Positions 1-8,578 of a DNA stretch of 64,000 nt are shown piece after piece. The stretch comes from Rufibacter sediminis (lineage in GTDB: Bacteria > Bacteroidota > Bacteroidia > Cytophagales > Hymenobacteraceae): NCBI RefSeq assembly GCF_014269285.1, contig NZ_JACOAF010000058.1, forward strand, positions 5,269 to 69,268, written 5' to 3'. The position numbers and the translations under genes are program-made. Numbering within the stretch: the stretch's first letter is position 1; each line of letters begins with the position of its first letter. Under the pieces are notes generated by a model that made no database searches, was not told the DNA's origin, and saw only the letters and a program-made list of their open reading frames with translations.

Positions 1-1
1 G

Positions 2-76
2 GCGCTCCTGAAGTGGTCCAGGCTCATTCACGAATGGGTGGGGTATGTCACCTACAAACTGTTAGGCTACTCCTGA
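2..76 (+). CDS. possible C-terminal end of a rightward gene cut by the window edge
   Basis: An open frame runs from the left edge to a TGA at 74-76 and would encode 24 residues ending in KLLGYS. It would overlap the stop end of the convergent aldehyde dehydrogenase gene by about 10 nt. The composition is plausible for a real C-terminus, but the piece is too short to identify and could be chance. No terminator separates the two genes. Confidence 0.3.
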   Translation, partial: ALLKWSRLIHEWVGYVTYKLLGYS

Positions 77-1446
77 GGTTCGCCTACCCAGATGGTTTTC
101 TGGTTCACGAACTCCCGGATGCCCAGATACGACAGCTCCCGCCCGTAGCCAGACTTCTTGACGCCCCCAAACGGCAGCGCCGGGTCTGAAGCCACAATGG
201 AATTGACGAACACGGCTCCGGCCTCTACCTGTCTGGCCAATTCCTGCCCGCGTTTGATGTCGTTGGTCCAGATGGAGCCGCCCAGACCGAACGGTGAATC
301 ATTCGCAATCCGGATGGCGTCTTGGGCATCCTCGGCCACAAACACCAACGCCACCGGCCCGAAGAACTCTTCCAGATACGCCGGGTTGCCGGGCTGGATA
401 TCGGTGAGGATGGCGGGATGGAAGAGGGCTTTCTCCGGATCGGGCTGGCCGCCTTTCAGGTACAGTTTGGCACCCGCGGCTACGGAGCGTTCCACCTGCT
501 CGGTGAGTTCCTGGGCCAGGTCTACGCGGGCCAGCGGTCCGTAATCAATGTCTTCGTCTTCCAGCGGATTTCCGGTGCGCTTTTTCTGCATGTTTTCGGA
601 AAAAGCGGCCAAAAACGCCTCGGCGATAGGTTTCTCCAGGATAAAGCGCTTGGCGGCGATGCAGCTCTGGCCGGTATTGATGAGGCGGGCGCTGGCGGCT
701 TTCTTGGCCACGGCCTCCACATCGGCATCAGCTAACACAATGAAGGCATCAGAACCGCCCAACTCCAGCACCGTTTTCTTGATTTCGTTTCCGGCTACGG
801 AGGCCACTTTCGCGCCGGCTCCCTCGCTGCCAGTCAGGGTGACGGCTTTCACGCGGTTGTCTTTGATGAGCTGCTCCACTTCTCTGGACCCGATGAGCAA
901 GGACTGGAAACATCCCTGGGGAAAACCTACTTTATCAAACACTTCCTGAATGGCCAGGGCGCACTGCGGTACGTTGGAGGCGTGTTTCAAAAGACCCACG
1001 TTGCCGGCCATGAGCGCGGGGGCTGCAAACCGGAATACCTGCCAGAACGGGAAATTCCAGGGCATGACGGCCAGTACGGTACCCAGCGGCTCATAGGAGA
1101 TAAAGCTGCGGACGGCGCTGGTCCGGATGTCTTCATCCTGGAGGAATTCCTCGGCGTGCTGGGCGTAGTAGTGGCAGACCATGGCGCATTTGTTGACCTC
1201 ACCCCGGGCCTGGGCCAGCGGTTTGCCCATCTCCAGGGAGATGATGCGGGCGTAATAATCCGTATTGCCGGCCAGTTCGTCGCCGGCGCGTTGCATGAGC
1301 GTGGACCGCTGCGAGAACGAGGTGGTGCGCCAGGCCTGAAAAGCGGCATCGGCGCGTTGAAGGGTTTCCTCTACTTCCTGCGGGGTGGCGGGGTCAAAGG
1401 TTTTCTCTACGGTGTTGGTATATGGATTAATCGTTTGGATAGACAT
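67..1446 (-). CDS. NAD(P)-dependent aldehyde dehydrogenase, succinate-semialdehyde dehydrogenase-like
   Basis: A 459-residue protein of the aldehyde dehydrogenase superfamily, which oxidises an aldehyde to a carboxylate with NAD(P)+ in the cytosol. The PWN motif (Asn131), the catalytic glutamate in LELGG (Glu228) and the nucleophile in GQSCIA (Cys262) are all present. The length and the ELGGSDAF motif resemble the short succinate-semialdehyde dehydrogenase group (Sad/YneI type), which feeds GABA carbon into the TCA cycle, but the substrate is inferred. The ATG start at 1446 fits the family N-terminus. It is transcribed divergently from the ECF sigma gene. No GABA transaminase lies beside it; the nearest class III aminotransferase is about 31 kb away. 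Confidence 0.9.
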   Translation of the reverse strand: MSIQTINPYTNTVEKTFDPATPQEVEETLQRADAAFQAWRTTSFSQRSTLMQRAGDELAGNTDYYARIISLEMGKPLAQARGEVNKCAMVCHYYAQHAEEFLQDEDIRTSAVRSFISYEPLGTVLAVMPWNFPFWQVFRFAAPALMAGNVGLLKHASNVPQCALAIQEVFDKVGFPQGCFQSLLIGSREVEQLIKDNRVKAVTLTGSEGAGAKVASVAGNEIKKTVLELGGSDAFIVLADADVEAVAKKAASARLINTGQSCIAAKRFILEKPIAEAFLAAFSENMQKKRTGNPLEDEDIDYGPLARVDLAQELTEQVERSVAAGAKLYLKGGQPDPEKALFHPAILTDIQPGNPAYLEEFFGPVALVFVAEDAQDAIRIANDSPFGLGGSIWTNDIKRGQELARQVEAGAVFVNSIVASDPALPFGGVKKSGYGRELSYLGIREFVNQKTIWVGEPQE

Positions 1447-1655
1447 GACTTTTTTAATTTAGGTATAGTACTAGTATGGAGGTAAACGGAATAACTTGCA
1501 CGCATAATGTCCGTAAAAATACGTTCATGACACGTGCTGCTATCCGCTCTCTTCAAAACATATTCTACATAACTGTGTTAAAAGAGTTACGTAAAGGAGG
1601 TTACTTTCATCTCCCCTGCTTCAGTACCCACTGCCTTTTGGCCTAAAGATTTTAT

Positions 1656-2204
1656 TTGTTGGACTCAACATTGAATATTACTTCTGAAGAGGAGTTGGTG
1701 GCGCAATTGCGTGCGCAGGACCAACGGGCAATCACTCTTCTTTACCGTAACTACTCGGCAGCACTGTACGGCGTCATCCTCCGGATTGTGAAGCAGGAAG
1801 AGGTGGCCGAGGACGTACTCCAGGAAAGCTTTGTGAAAATCTGGTCCGCTTTCTCCTCGTACGATGAGCAGAAGGGACGGCTCTTTACCTGGATGTTGAA
1901 CATATCCAGAAATTTAGCTATTGATAAAATCCGCTCAAAGCAATATCGCGTAGGTTCCAAAACGCAGCCCATGGAAAACACCGTCACGTCCCACATGGTG
2001 AGCAGCGATGGTATCAAACCAGACCACATTGGGTTGCAGGAAATGACCGAGCAATTGAACCCAGATCAGAAAGTAATCATAGATTTGATGTACTTTAACG
2101 GTTTCACCCAAAGTGAGGTGGCAGAGGAGTTGAACATTCCGCTGGGAACCGTGAAAACCAGGGCCCGGATGGCCATCAAATTCTTGAGCAAATTAATCAA
2201 ATAG
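1656..2204 (+). CDS. ECF-type RNA polymerase sigma factor
   Basis: A 182-residue sigma-70 family protein with region 2 at about residues 20-90 (AEDVLQESFVKIW is the core-binding segment) and region 4 at about 125-180 (a helix-turn-helix containing FTQSEVAEELNIPLGTVKTR). It directs core polymerase to a small regulon and is normally held inactive by the anti-sigma factor encoded next to it. The start is TTG at 1656; a second TTG follows directly at 1659. No ATG gives a complete region 2. The stop is 2 nt before the anti-sigma start, so the two genes are surely co-transcribed. The 3-prime end of the operon is a nested hairpin at 3086-3135. Confidence 0.93.
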   Translation: MLDSTLNITSEEELVAQLRAQDQRAITLLYRNYSAALYGVILRIVKQEEVAEDVLQESFVKIWSAFSSYDEQKGRLFTWMLNISRNLAIDKIRSKQYRVGSKTQPMENTVTSHMVSSDGIKPDHIGLQEMTEQLNPDQKVIIDLMYFNGFTQSEVAEELNIPLGTVKTRARMAIKFLSKLIK

Positions 2205-2206
2205 CG

Positions 2207-3046
2207 TTGAATACACAGGAGTATATAGACTCAGGAGTACTGGAGCTGTACGCAGCCGGTGGCCTCACCCCCGCAGAATGCGAGGAAGTGGAGCGCATGG
2301 CCGCCCAGTACCCAGACGTACACACCGCCCTGGAGGAGTGCCTGCGAACCATGGAAGCCTACGCGCTCACCCATGCCAAGGCACCCCGTCCTGAATTGGA
2401 AGACCAGATCTTACGGCACTTACAGACCGTCTCGGCTCAGCCCATACATCAAACCGCACCCACCGCCAAAGTAGTGTCTCTGCCGCACGTTGAGACCGTG
2501 CATGAAACCGAACGGGCAGGTACCGCCTGGTGGCAGATTGCCGCCGTGATTTTACTGTTGATCAGTGCCGCGGCCAACGTGTACCTGTACAGCAACCTGC
2601 AGGAAACCCGCCAGGAACTGGTCTCGGCGCAGCAAACTACCCGGCAATACGCGCTGCAGGTCAACCAACTGGAAAACCGCAGTCTGCAATCTGAGAGCCT
2701 GTTGGGCGTGTTGCGTAACCCTAAAACCCTGGCCGTAAAACTGAACGGCGTTACCCAGCACCCCGATGCCCAGGCCACTGTTTTCTGGAACCAGGAAACC
2801 AAGGAAGTGTATTTTGATGGGGCCAGTTTGCCCGCGGCACCCACCGGCAAGCAGTACCAGCTATGGGCCTTGGCGCAAGGCAAACCCATTGACGCCGGCG
2901 TAGTGAAAACCACCGACAGTACCTTGCTCCGGATGAAATCCATTGAAGAAGCCCAGGCCTTCGCTGTTACCCTGGAGCCAGAAGGTGGCAGCGTGAATCC
3001 CACTCTGGAGGAGATGTACGTGATGGGCAACAGCAGCAGCAAATAA
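2207..3046 (+). CDS. membrane-bound anti-sigma factor, RskA/anti-sigma-K-like
   Basis: A 279-residue protein with a cytosolic N-terminal part (about 1-105), one membrane segment at about 108-128 and an extracytoplasmic part. It begins with a coiled-coil-like stretch (about 130-165) and ends in a domain resembling the RskA C-terminal domain (about 180-279, with GKQYQLWAL and DAGVVKTTD). The family binds its partner sigma factor and releases it after regulated proteolysis. The start is TTG at 2207, immediately after the sigma gene. The N-terminus lacks an obvious HxxxCxxC zinc motif, which is common in RskA-like proteins. The inducing signal cannot be told from the sequence. Confidence 0.85.
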   Translation: MNTQEYIDSGVLELYAAGGLTPAECEEVERMAAQYPDVHTALEECLRTMEAYALTHAKAPRPELEDQILRHLQTVSAQPIHQTAPTAKVVSLPHVETVHETERAGTAWWQIAAVILLLISAAANVYLYSNLQETRQELVSAQQTTRQYALQVNQLENRSLQSESLLGVLRNPKTLAVKLNGVTQHPDAQATVFWNQETKEVYFDGASLPAAPTGKQYQLWALAQGKPIDAGVVKTTDSTLLRMKSIEEAQAFAVTLEPEGGSVNPTLEEMYVMGNSSSK

Positions 3047-3085
3047 GAATCTCGGTTGCCAGGTAATAGTATAAGGCATTAGGTA

Positions 3086-3135
3086 CTTGCCTGTTTTTGG
3101 GCTGTTTTTAAGAAAGTGGCCCCAAAACAGGCAAG
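3086..3135 (+). terminator. nested hairpin after the sigma/anti-sigma operon; palindrome family copy 1
   Basis: A 12-bp outer stem (3086-3097 with 3124-3135) encloses a GGGC/GCCC inner part. The right arm is followed by a short T run (AAGCTTTTTAT). The inner part matches the intergenic palindrome family found throughout the window. Confidence 0.7.
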
Positions 3136-3186
3136 CTTTTTATAGAGTCTCTGAACTGGGTTGAGGGTTGAATTTTAAGCCGGTTT

Positions 3187-3215
3187 TTGAAAAAAGCCCT
3201 CCAGAACTTACTTTG
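3187..3215 (+). promoter_or_regulatory. Bacteroidota-type promoter of the DUF2461 gene
   Basis: TTG at 3187-3189, an 18-nt spacer, then TTACTTTG at 3208-3215, close to the TTG/TAnnTTTG consensus. The core CTTACTTTGCGGCTCG (3207-3222) recurs exactly in front of pfkA on the other strand. The start codon is about 50 nt downstream. Confidence 0.5.
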
Positions 3216-3264
3216 CGGCTCGCTTGTTCTCTTCACATGGCTCTAGCCATCATCACGAGACCTC

Positions 3265-3963
3265 ATGAAAAAACACCTAGACCAATCCACCTTAGATTTT
3301 ATCCGAGACCTTCGGCTCAATAACCAGCGCGAGTGGTTTGAACAGAACCGCAATCGGTACGAGGCCGCTCGGCAGGATTTTATTTCGTTCCTGAAAACCC
3401 TGCTGCAAGGCGCCGCCCAGTTTGAACCCGCCCTGGAGGGGCAAGAACCCAAGGACCTCATGTTCCGGATCTACCGCGACGTGCGTTTCTCGAACGACAA
3501 GCGTCCCTACAAAGACCATATCTGCGCGTACATGGCCGAGGGAGGCCGCAAGACCATTTACCCCGGTTTTTACCTGCACATAAGCCCCAACGATGGCTCC
3601 TTTCTGGCCGGTGGCGTTTGGATGCCGCCAGCCGCCGAGCTAAAAGCCATCCGGCAGGAGATTGATTACAACTACGATGAACTGAAAAGCCTACTGGCTG
3701 ATCCTTCGTTCAAGAAATACTATGCCGGGGTAGCCGGTGAGAAACTGAAAACCACTCCCAAAGGCTACGACAGCGAGAACCCCGCCATCGATCTGCTCCG
3801 CCATAAAAGCTGGAACACTACCTACATGCTCACGGATGAAGTAGTCACCAGCGACCGCCTTTACGATGAGTGCCTCGCGGCCATGAAAGCCGTGAAACCC
3901 CTCAACGACTTTTTCCTACGGCCCATGAAGGAGCTGAAAGAATTGAAAGCCGAAGAGGCCTAA
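3265..3963 (+). CDS. DUF2461 (TIGR02453) family protein
   Basis: A 232-residue protein that fits the DUF2461 family along its whole length. Recognisable blocks are FIRDLRLNNQREWFEQNR (about 12-29), FRIYRDVRFSNDKRPYKDHI (about 67-86) and PGFYLHISP (about 100-108). The family is widespread in bacteria and of unknown biochemical function. No signal peptide or membrane segment is visible, so it is probably cytosolic. The ATG at 3265 fits the family start. It stands alone between the sigma operon and the beta-propeller gene, with its own promoter-like sequence at 3187-3215. Confidence 0.88.
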   Translation: MKKHLDQSTLDFIRDLRLNNQREWFEQNRNRYEAARQDFISFLKTLLQGAAQFEPALEGQEPKDLMFRIYRDVRFSNDKRPYKDHICAYMAEGGRKTIYPGFYLHISPNDGSFLAGGVWMPPAAELKAIRQEIDYNYDELKSLLADPSFKKYYAGVAGEKLKTTPKGYDSENPAIDLLRHKSWNTTYMLTDEVVTSDRLYDECLAAMKAVKPLNDFFLRPMKELKELKAEEA

Positions 3964-3965
3964 CC

Positions 3966-3999
3966 GTTTTGCCCCTGTTTTCTGAAAACGGGCATAAAA
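3966..3999. repeat. intergenic palindrome family, copy 2
   Basis: Starts 3 nt after the DUF2461 stop and lies 10 nt before the strong terminator at 4010-4041. The arms are imperfect (GTTTTGCCCCTG against CGGGCATAAAAA). Confidence 0.6.
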
Positions 4000-4009
4000 A
4001 GGAATACAG

Positions 4010-4041
4010 AAAAGCGTCTCTCCGAAAGGGGAGACGCTTTT
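4010..4041. terminator. intrinsic terminator
   Basis: Stem AAAAGCGTCTC (4010-4020) with GAGACGCTTTT (4031-4041), extended inward by three further pairs to a GAAA tetraloop. A-tract on one side and T-tract on the other, so it can work on both strands. Confidence 0.85.
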
Positions 4042-4405
4042 CTTTGTGCCAACTCGAACTACAGATGATGGGAACTTCGGTTAACCGGAAAGCTAAACTT
4101 TTGCAAATGGAAGAATGGTAAAAGGTAAAAGTCAAGTTTTGGTGCTGTTCATTGGGCTGACTGATCTTGAACACGCAAAGAGGTATCTTCTTTTCAATAT
4201 TCAACTCTGCGCTTGAGGATTCTTTCTGGTAAAATTTTCCTTAGCTTAGGCTTTGTTCTCTTCAGTTTGAAATATTTCCCTCGGCGATGAAGAAAAGAAC
4301 GACGCGAGTGGTTGCATTCGCCTTTCATTAGGCTGAGTTCGGCAATTGTAGCCAATTTTGACTTTAGTTTGTTTCATATGTTAAATAAAGCTATTTTGTT
4401 TTTCC
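4042..4405. other. spacer with no recognised gene
   Basis: About 360 nt before the beta-propeller gene. Only very short open frames occur and none has a recognisable motif. The last 40 nt are AT-rich and may hold the promoter, but I could not identify a convincing TTG/TAnnTTTG pair. Confidence 0.5.
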
Positions 4406-5296
4406 ATGAAGTTCTCCTTTAAACAACGTTTGCTTCTGTATAGCCTCGGGTTATGGTCAGTGGGGGCTCAGGCACAGGGTGTTCCTGACACCGATGTTTT
4501 CCTGATGACGATTAAACCGCAGAAGGAGGGCTTGCAGGTGGGGACAGCAGTGAATATCACCAACCGCCCCGGGTACGACAACCAGCCCAGCTTCACGCCA
4601 GATGGGAAATCAATATTGTTCACCTCGCAGCGCGATGGGCAGCAAACCGATATCTACCAGTATATCATCGCCAGTAAGAAGACGCAACAACTCACCCACA
4701 CGCCGGAGGCCGAATATTCTCCTTTGGTGACCCCGGACGGGAAGTCGTTTTCGGTGGTGCGCGGGAAAGAGCAGCATCTGTGGCGATTTCCTTTGGTGGC
4801 GGGCAGTGGCCAACCAGCTTCCCTGTTGGCGATGCCCCAGTTGATCGGCTATCATGTGTGGCATACCCCCGATACGCTTCTAGTGGCCGCTTTCCCCGAT
4901 CAGCCGCCCATGGGCCTTTACCTAGCCATGCCTTCTACCAAAGAAACCGTGAAACTTGAAGAAAACGTGGGGCGAAGTCTGCACAAAGTGCCGGGAAAAC
5001 AAGCGATCTCGTACCTGGTGCCGGTGTCTGATTCCGTAGCCCAGATCAAACAGTGGCGCACCAGAACCGGCGAGCGCGAAACCCTGATCCAGGCTTTACC
5101 CGGCAGCCAGGACTACGCGTGGTTACCCGATGGCCGTTTGCTCATGGCCCAAAGCGCCAAACTGTACCTCTACAAACCCGGTACCGACAAGCGCTGGCAC
5201 CAAGTGGCTGACTTCAGCAAACAAGGCGTTAAAAACATCACCCGGTTAGCCGTGAGCCCGAAAGGGAATCACCTCTCCTTTGTGGCAAATCAATAA
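4406..5296 (+). CDS. secreted TolB-like beta-propeller (PD40) protein
   Basis: A 296-residue protein with an N-terminal signal peptide (hydrophobic core LLLYSLGLWSVGAQAQ, cleavage near residue 24). It contains several WD40-like PD40 repeats: PSFTPDGKSILFTSQRDG, YSPLVTPDGKSFSVVRG and a late repeat ending in LSFVANQ. This fold is shared with TolB and often reads out surface or envelope ligands. No enzymatic motif is present, so the role is unknown. It faces the amidohydrolase gene convergently, and a 30-bp perfect hairpin lies between them. Confidence 0.8.
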   Translation: MKFSFKQRLLLYSLGLWSVGAQAQGVPDTDVFLMTIKPQKEGLQVGTAVNITNRPGYDNQPSFTPDGKSILFTSQRDGQQTDIYQYIIASKKTQQLTHTPEAEYSPLVTPDGKSFSVVRGKEQHLWRFPLVAGSGQPASLLAMPQLIGYHVWHTPDTLLVAAFPDQPPMGLYLAMPSTKETVKLEENVGRSLHKVPGKQAISYLVPVSDSVAQIKQWRTRTGERETLIQALPGSQDYAWLPDGRLLMAQSAKLYLYKPGTDKRWHQVADFSKQGVKNITRLAVSPKGNHLSFVANQ

Positions 5297-5307
5297 GGAA
5301 ACTCCTG

Positions 5308-5371
5308 AAACCGAAGAATCCGCTTTGGGGCTGTTTTCAGTAAAACAGCCCCAAAGCGGATTCTTCGGTTT
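5308..5371. terminator. bidirectional terminator with a perfect 30-bp stem; palindrome family copy 3
   Basis: Positions 5308-5337 pair perfectly with 5342-5371 around a 4-nt loop (CAGT). The inner part (CTTTGGGGCTGTTTT and its complement) is a perfect member of the palindrome family. It separates two convergent genes, starting 12 nt after one stop and ending 12 nt before the other. Confidence 0.9.
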
Positions 5372-5383
5372 TGTACCAACGGG

Positions 5384-6691
5384 TTACGGTTGCCGGTAAA
5401 TCTGGCCGCCTTTCATGACCAGCCGGACTTTCCGGATGGCTGCTATGTCTTGGGTGGGATCTCCGGAGACAGAGATTAAATCCGCGAGAAGGCCAGTCTG
5501 CACCATGCCCAGACGGTTGTCCAGATGGAAGCGTTTGGCGTTGCCGGCGGTGGCGGCCCGAAGCACGTCTAAAGCAGGCATGCCGTAGTTGACCAGCATC
5601 TCCAGCTCGCGGGCATTGTCGCCGTGCGGAAAAACGCCTACATCTCCGCCCACCACAATGGGCACTTTGGCGGCCATCGCTGATTTAAAATTAGCCCTTT
5701 TCTGCGTGATGCGGGCGGGTTCCGGGTCTTGCCCTTTCCGCCAGCCGCTGTACTGGAGAATGGCATCGCCGGCGGCCAGGGTAGGGCAGAGCGCCACATT
5801 CTTCCTGGCCATCAGCTTGAAGACCTCGGGTGTGGCTCCGTCTCCGTGTTCAATCGTCTTAATACCGGCTTCCACGGCGCGCCGCATGCCTTCCGGGGTG
5901 CTGGCGTGGGCCACCACCGGACGACCGCTGCTGGCGGCAATCTCCACAATCAGTTTCAGTTCCGCTAAGGTAAACGTGGGCATGGCTTCTCCGTTGGGCC
6001 CCCATCGGTAATCGGCGTAGACCTTCACCAGGTCCGCGCCTATGCCAATCTGGTCGCGCACCACGCGGCTGATGTTGTCCATGCCATCGGCAGCCTCCGC
6101 GCCCTGGGGCACCTCAAAAGCGGGATCGAACCCTTTGGGTCCGTAACTGCCCGTTGCGATCATGGCTTTGCCGGCCACCAGCATGCGCGGTCCGGGAATA
6201 ATGCCCTGATTGATGGCTTGTTTTAAACCGACATCGGCGTACTCCGCTCCCTCAGAACCCAGGTCGCGCACGGTGGTGAAGCCCGCCAGAAGCGTATTGC
6301 GCGCGTGGACGGTAGCCCGCGCCACCCGCAGGGCGTCGGCCTCTTTCAGAACCTGATCGTTCCAGGAGGTCTCGTTATAGGGATGCAGCAGCAGGTGGGA
6401 GTGCCCCTCAATTAGCCCGGGCAGGAGGGTTTGTCCCGGCAGTTCTATGGTGCGGGCGTTCTGCGGAAGCGACACCGTTTTGACGGAACCTGCCGCTACG
6501 ATGCGTTCGCCCTGCACCACCACTACCCAGTCTTTGTGCAAATCGCGGCCGTCAAACACCTGGCTGGGTTTCAGAACGAACACAGAATCTGTTTTAGGAT
6601 TGGTTTGGGCAAAACCCCTTGAAAACGCGAAGAGGCCCAACAGAAAAACCCAAGTTGCAATGGAGCATCTTACCCGTGAGTAGCTAAACAT
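5384..6691 (-). CDS. secreted amidohydrolase (imidazolonepropionase/prolidase-like)
   Basis: A 435-residue metal-dependent amidohydrolase that begins with a signal peptide (core ATWVFLLGLFAFSRGFAQ). Metal-binding motifs of the superfamily are visible: EGHSHLLLHP, VVAHASTPEGM, TIEHGDG and GGDVG near the end. Such enzymes hydrolyse C-N bonds in dipeptides or cyclic amides; the substrate is not clear. I chose the ATG at 6691 over a longer in-frame start at 6850, because the signal peptide follows directly and the extra 53 residues overlap the upstream gene in another frame. It overlaps the end of the PhzF gene by 8 nt, suggesting translational coupling and a shared operon. Confidence 0.87.
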   Translation of the reverse strand: MFSYSRVRCSIATWVFLLGLFAFSRGFAQTNPKTDSVFVLKPSQVFDGRDLHKDWVVVVQGERIVAAGSVKTVSLPQNARTIELPGQTLLPGLIEGHSHLLLHPYNETSWNDQVLKEADALRVARATVHARNTLLAGFTTVRDLGSEGAEYADVGLKQAINQGIIPGPRMLVAGKAMIATGSYGPKGFDPAFEVPQGAEAADGMDNISRVVRDQIGIGADLVKVYADYRWGPNGEAMPTFTLAELKLIVEIAASSGRPVVAHASTPEGMRRAVEAGIKTIEHGDGATPEVFKLMARKNVALCPTLAAGDAILQYSGWRKGQDPEPARITQKRANFKSAMAAKVPIVVGGDVGVFPHGDNARELEMLVNYGMPALDVLRAATAGNAKRFHLDNRLGMVQTGLLADLISVSGDPTQDIAAIRKVRLVMKGGQIYRQP

Positions 6692-7610
6692 ACCATTCTC
6701 CTTTCGAGATGAGCTGTACCTGGCCACCCACCAGCAGTTCGTATTGATTTGGAGCCGTTTTCCGGCCCTGCAACTTGATGGTGGCGTTTCTTTTAATCTC
6801 ATAGCCCTGCTCCACCAGCAGTTCCAGGTTATCCTCCGGGAAATAGCCATGTTTTAAAAAATAGGCCAGTAAACAGCCGTTGGCGCTGCCGGTAGCCGCG
6901 TCTTCAATCACTTCTCCATTCTCCAAGGCTAGCATGCGGGCGTTTACCTGATGGTTGGGTGAATAGGTCTCGGGGCAGAAAAAGTACAGCGCTACGGTGA
7001 GGCCATCGGGGCGTTGCGTTTTGTAGAGGCCGTACTGCTGCAGAAAGGCGAGGAGTTGGTCGGGCCGCACCTGCAGGTTCTGGATATCGGTTAGTTTTTG
7101 CAGCGGAATGATGAGAAATGGCAAGCCCGTGGACACCTCCTGCACGGGGAACTCGGGGTGAAGCGCCTCGGGAGTGAGCCCCATTAGCGCCGCTACCTGA
7201 TCTTTGGGCAGCGTTGAACCGAACGTTGGGTTGAGTTGGCGCATCATCAGGAAATCTGGCTGGCTCCCCTGGTACGTGAACGTTACCGGAATCTGTCCCG
7301 CTTTCACCTGCAGGCTGAGTTCCGGAACCTGCTCTTTCAATAGAAACTGCTGAATGACATAGGCCGTACCCAGGGTGGGATGCCCGGCAAACGGTACCTC
7401 GTACTCTACCGTGAAGATTCTGGTGGGAAAACCAGTTTCCTCCCCGGTGTCCGATAACAGGAAGGAAGACTCCGCGAAGCCGATTTCCTGGGCCATCTGC
7501 TGCATCTGTTCCGTGGTCAAATTCTGAGCCTGCAGAAATACCGCCAACTGGTTGCCCTTGTAAGGCGCATCGGCGAACACGTCTACAATGTAATAAGGAA
7601 TGGTTTGCAT
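6684..7610 (-). CDS. PhzF-family isomerase-like protein
   Basis: A 308-residue protein of the PhzF (phenazine biosynthesis-like) family with the diaminopimelate-epimerase fold. The catalytic glutamate is in IGFAESSF (Glu47). The conserved blocks VPFAGHPTLGTAYV (about 72-85) and EDAATGSANGCLLAYF (late) are present. No other phenazine gene is nearby, so this is a general family member with unknown substrate. The downstream amidohydrolase overlaps it by 8 nt and is probably translated from the same transcript. The ATG at 7610 places the family's YYIVDVFA strand at the N-terminus. Confidence 0.88.
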   Translation of the reverse strand: MQTIPYYIVDVFADAPYKGNQLAVFLQAQNLTTEQMQQMAQEIGFAESSFLLSDTGEETGFPTRIFTVEYEVPFAGHPTLGTAYVIQQFLLKEQVPELSLQVKAGQIPVTFTYQGSQPDFLMMRQLNPTFGSTLPKDQVAALMGLTPEALHPEFPVQEVSTGLPFLIIPLQKLTDIQNLQVRPDQLLAFLQQYGLYKTQRPDGLTVALYFFCPETYSPNHQVNARMLALENGEVIEDAATGSANGCLLAYFLKHGYFPEDNLELLVEQGYEIKRNATIKLQGRKTAPNQYELLVGGQVQLISKGEWYV

Positions 7611-7670
7611 GGCCGGAAGTTAGCAAGTATCTGGCAGAAGAAATAGTAGGGAGAGAGGAGGGAGCCCTTC

Positions 7671-7707
7671 CGTTTTAGAGGTGTTTTCTGAAAACGAGCT
7701 TAAAACG
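7671..7707. repeat. intergenic palindrome family, copy 4
   Basis: CGTTTTAGAGGTGTTTT and its partly complementary right arm ending TTAAAACG. It lies directly against the terminator at 7708-7752. Confidence 0.65.
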
Positions 7708-7752
7708 AAACCGGTGCCTTCTTCCTTGAACTGGAGGAGAAGACACCGGTTT
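7708..7752 (-). terminator. terminator of the DUF1206 gene
   Basis: Stem AAACCGGTGCCTTCTT (from 7708) with AAGACACCGGTTT (to 7752), one mismatch. It lies 26 nt past the stop codon of the leftward gene and is followed directly by palindrome copy 4. Confidence 0.7.
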
Positions 7753-7777
7753 GGTGGCGATGAAAGGAACCTGGCTT

Positions 7778-8578
7778 TTAATCGATGGAGATATCGCTGT
7801 ATCTGGCTTGCACAAACATAAAGATCCCGTAGCCGATTAAACCCAAGGCCACAATGCCTAAAAGTATGTTGCCGAAGGGGGAGGTTTGCAGAAACGAAAA
7901 GGCACTGGTGGTGCCACCAGCTTCCTGTGGCTGCTGTAACCAGGCCGCCCTGACAAAAAGAAAACCGATAATACTGAAGACAATTCCGCGGGCGGAAAAC
8001 CCTGCCTGACCGGCTTTTTTCAAGACATCGAACCGGTCGCGCGGTAGTCCGGTTACGTCTTTCATGAACGAAGCTGTAATGCCTTTGTATATCTGATTTA
8101 GCCCTCTACCAATTACAATTAACCCAATAATGATGGCCAGGTATTTCCCGAAAGGTTTGTCTAATAATTCAGATAGCATGTCTTTCTCTTTTGAACTAGA
8201 ACCGCTGCCGCTGCCCTTGCCGGATAATATTTGGAACGCCAGAAAAGCTAATGATCCGTAGAGAATGCTGCTAATGGCATAACCAATTCTGGATGCTATT
8301 CCTTTCGGATTAGATCCCTTGTCTTCTGTGTCTTTGATGGCTTGTATCATTCGCCAGACACAATAGCCTAGTAAGCCAGCGGCTAATATACCTAATAAGA
8401 AACCACCTCCTGGCAGACTTTTTACCTGAAGGAGCGCATCGGTGTTAGAAGCTTTTTTTCCTCCCTGGCCAAACGCTGCCATTGCTGTCAATACCCCAAC
8501 CAACACATATACCATTCCTTTGGCAACATAGCCTGCTTTTGCAAATTGTTCAATCCAATGTTTTCTCTGTTGGTTCAT
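7778..8578 (-). CDS. DUF1206 integral membrane protein
   Basis: A 266-residue protein with about six membrane segments arranged as three repeats of the DUF1206 unit. The units begin with AKAGYVAKGMVYVLVGVL, ASRIGYAISSILYGSLAF and KAGQAGFSARGIVFSIIGF. The family sits in the inner membrane and has no established biochemical role. The length and repeat count are typical. The gene is monocistronic with its own terminator at 7708-7752, and the AT-rich desert begins just upstream of it. Confidence 0.88.
   Translation of the reverse strand: MNQQRKHWIEQFAKAGYVAKGMVYVLVGVLTAMAAFGQGGKKASNTDALLQVKSLPGGGFLLGILAAGLLGYCVWRMIQAIKDTEDKGSNPKGIASRIGYAISSILYGSLAFLAFQILSGKGSGSGSSSKEKDMLSELLDKPFGKYLAIIIGLIVIGRGLNQIYKGITASFMKDVTGLPRDRFDVLKKAGQAGFSARGIVFSIIGFLFVRAAWLQQPQEAGGTTSAFSFLQTSPFGNILLGIVALGLIGYGIFMFVQARYSDISID

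Noticed and set aside
1593-1600. strong Shine-Dalgarno-like AAAGGAGG upstream of the sigma gene
   Set aside because: No start codon lies at a usable distance, and the sigma frame begins at TTG 1656; Bacteroidota rarely use such sites.
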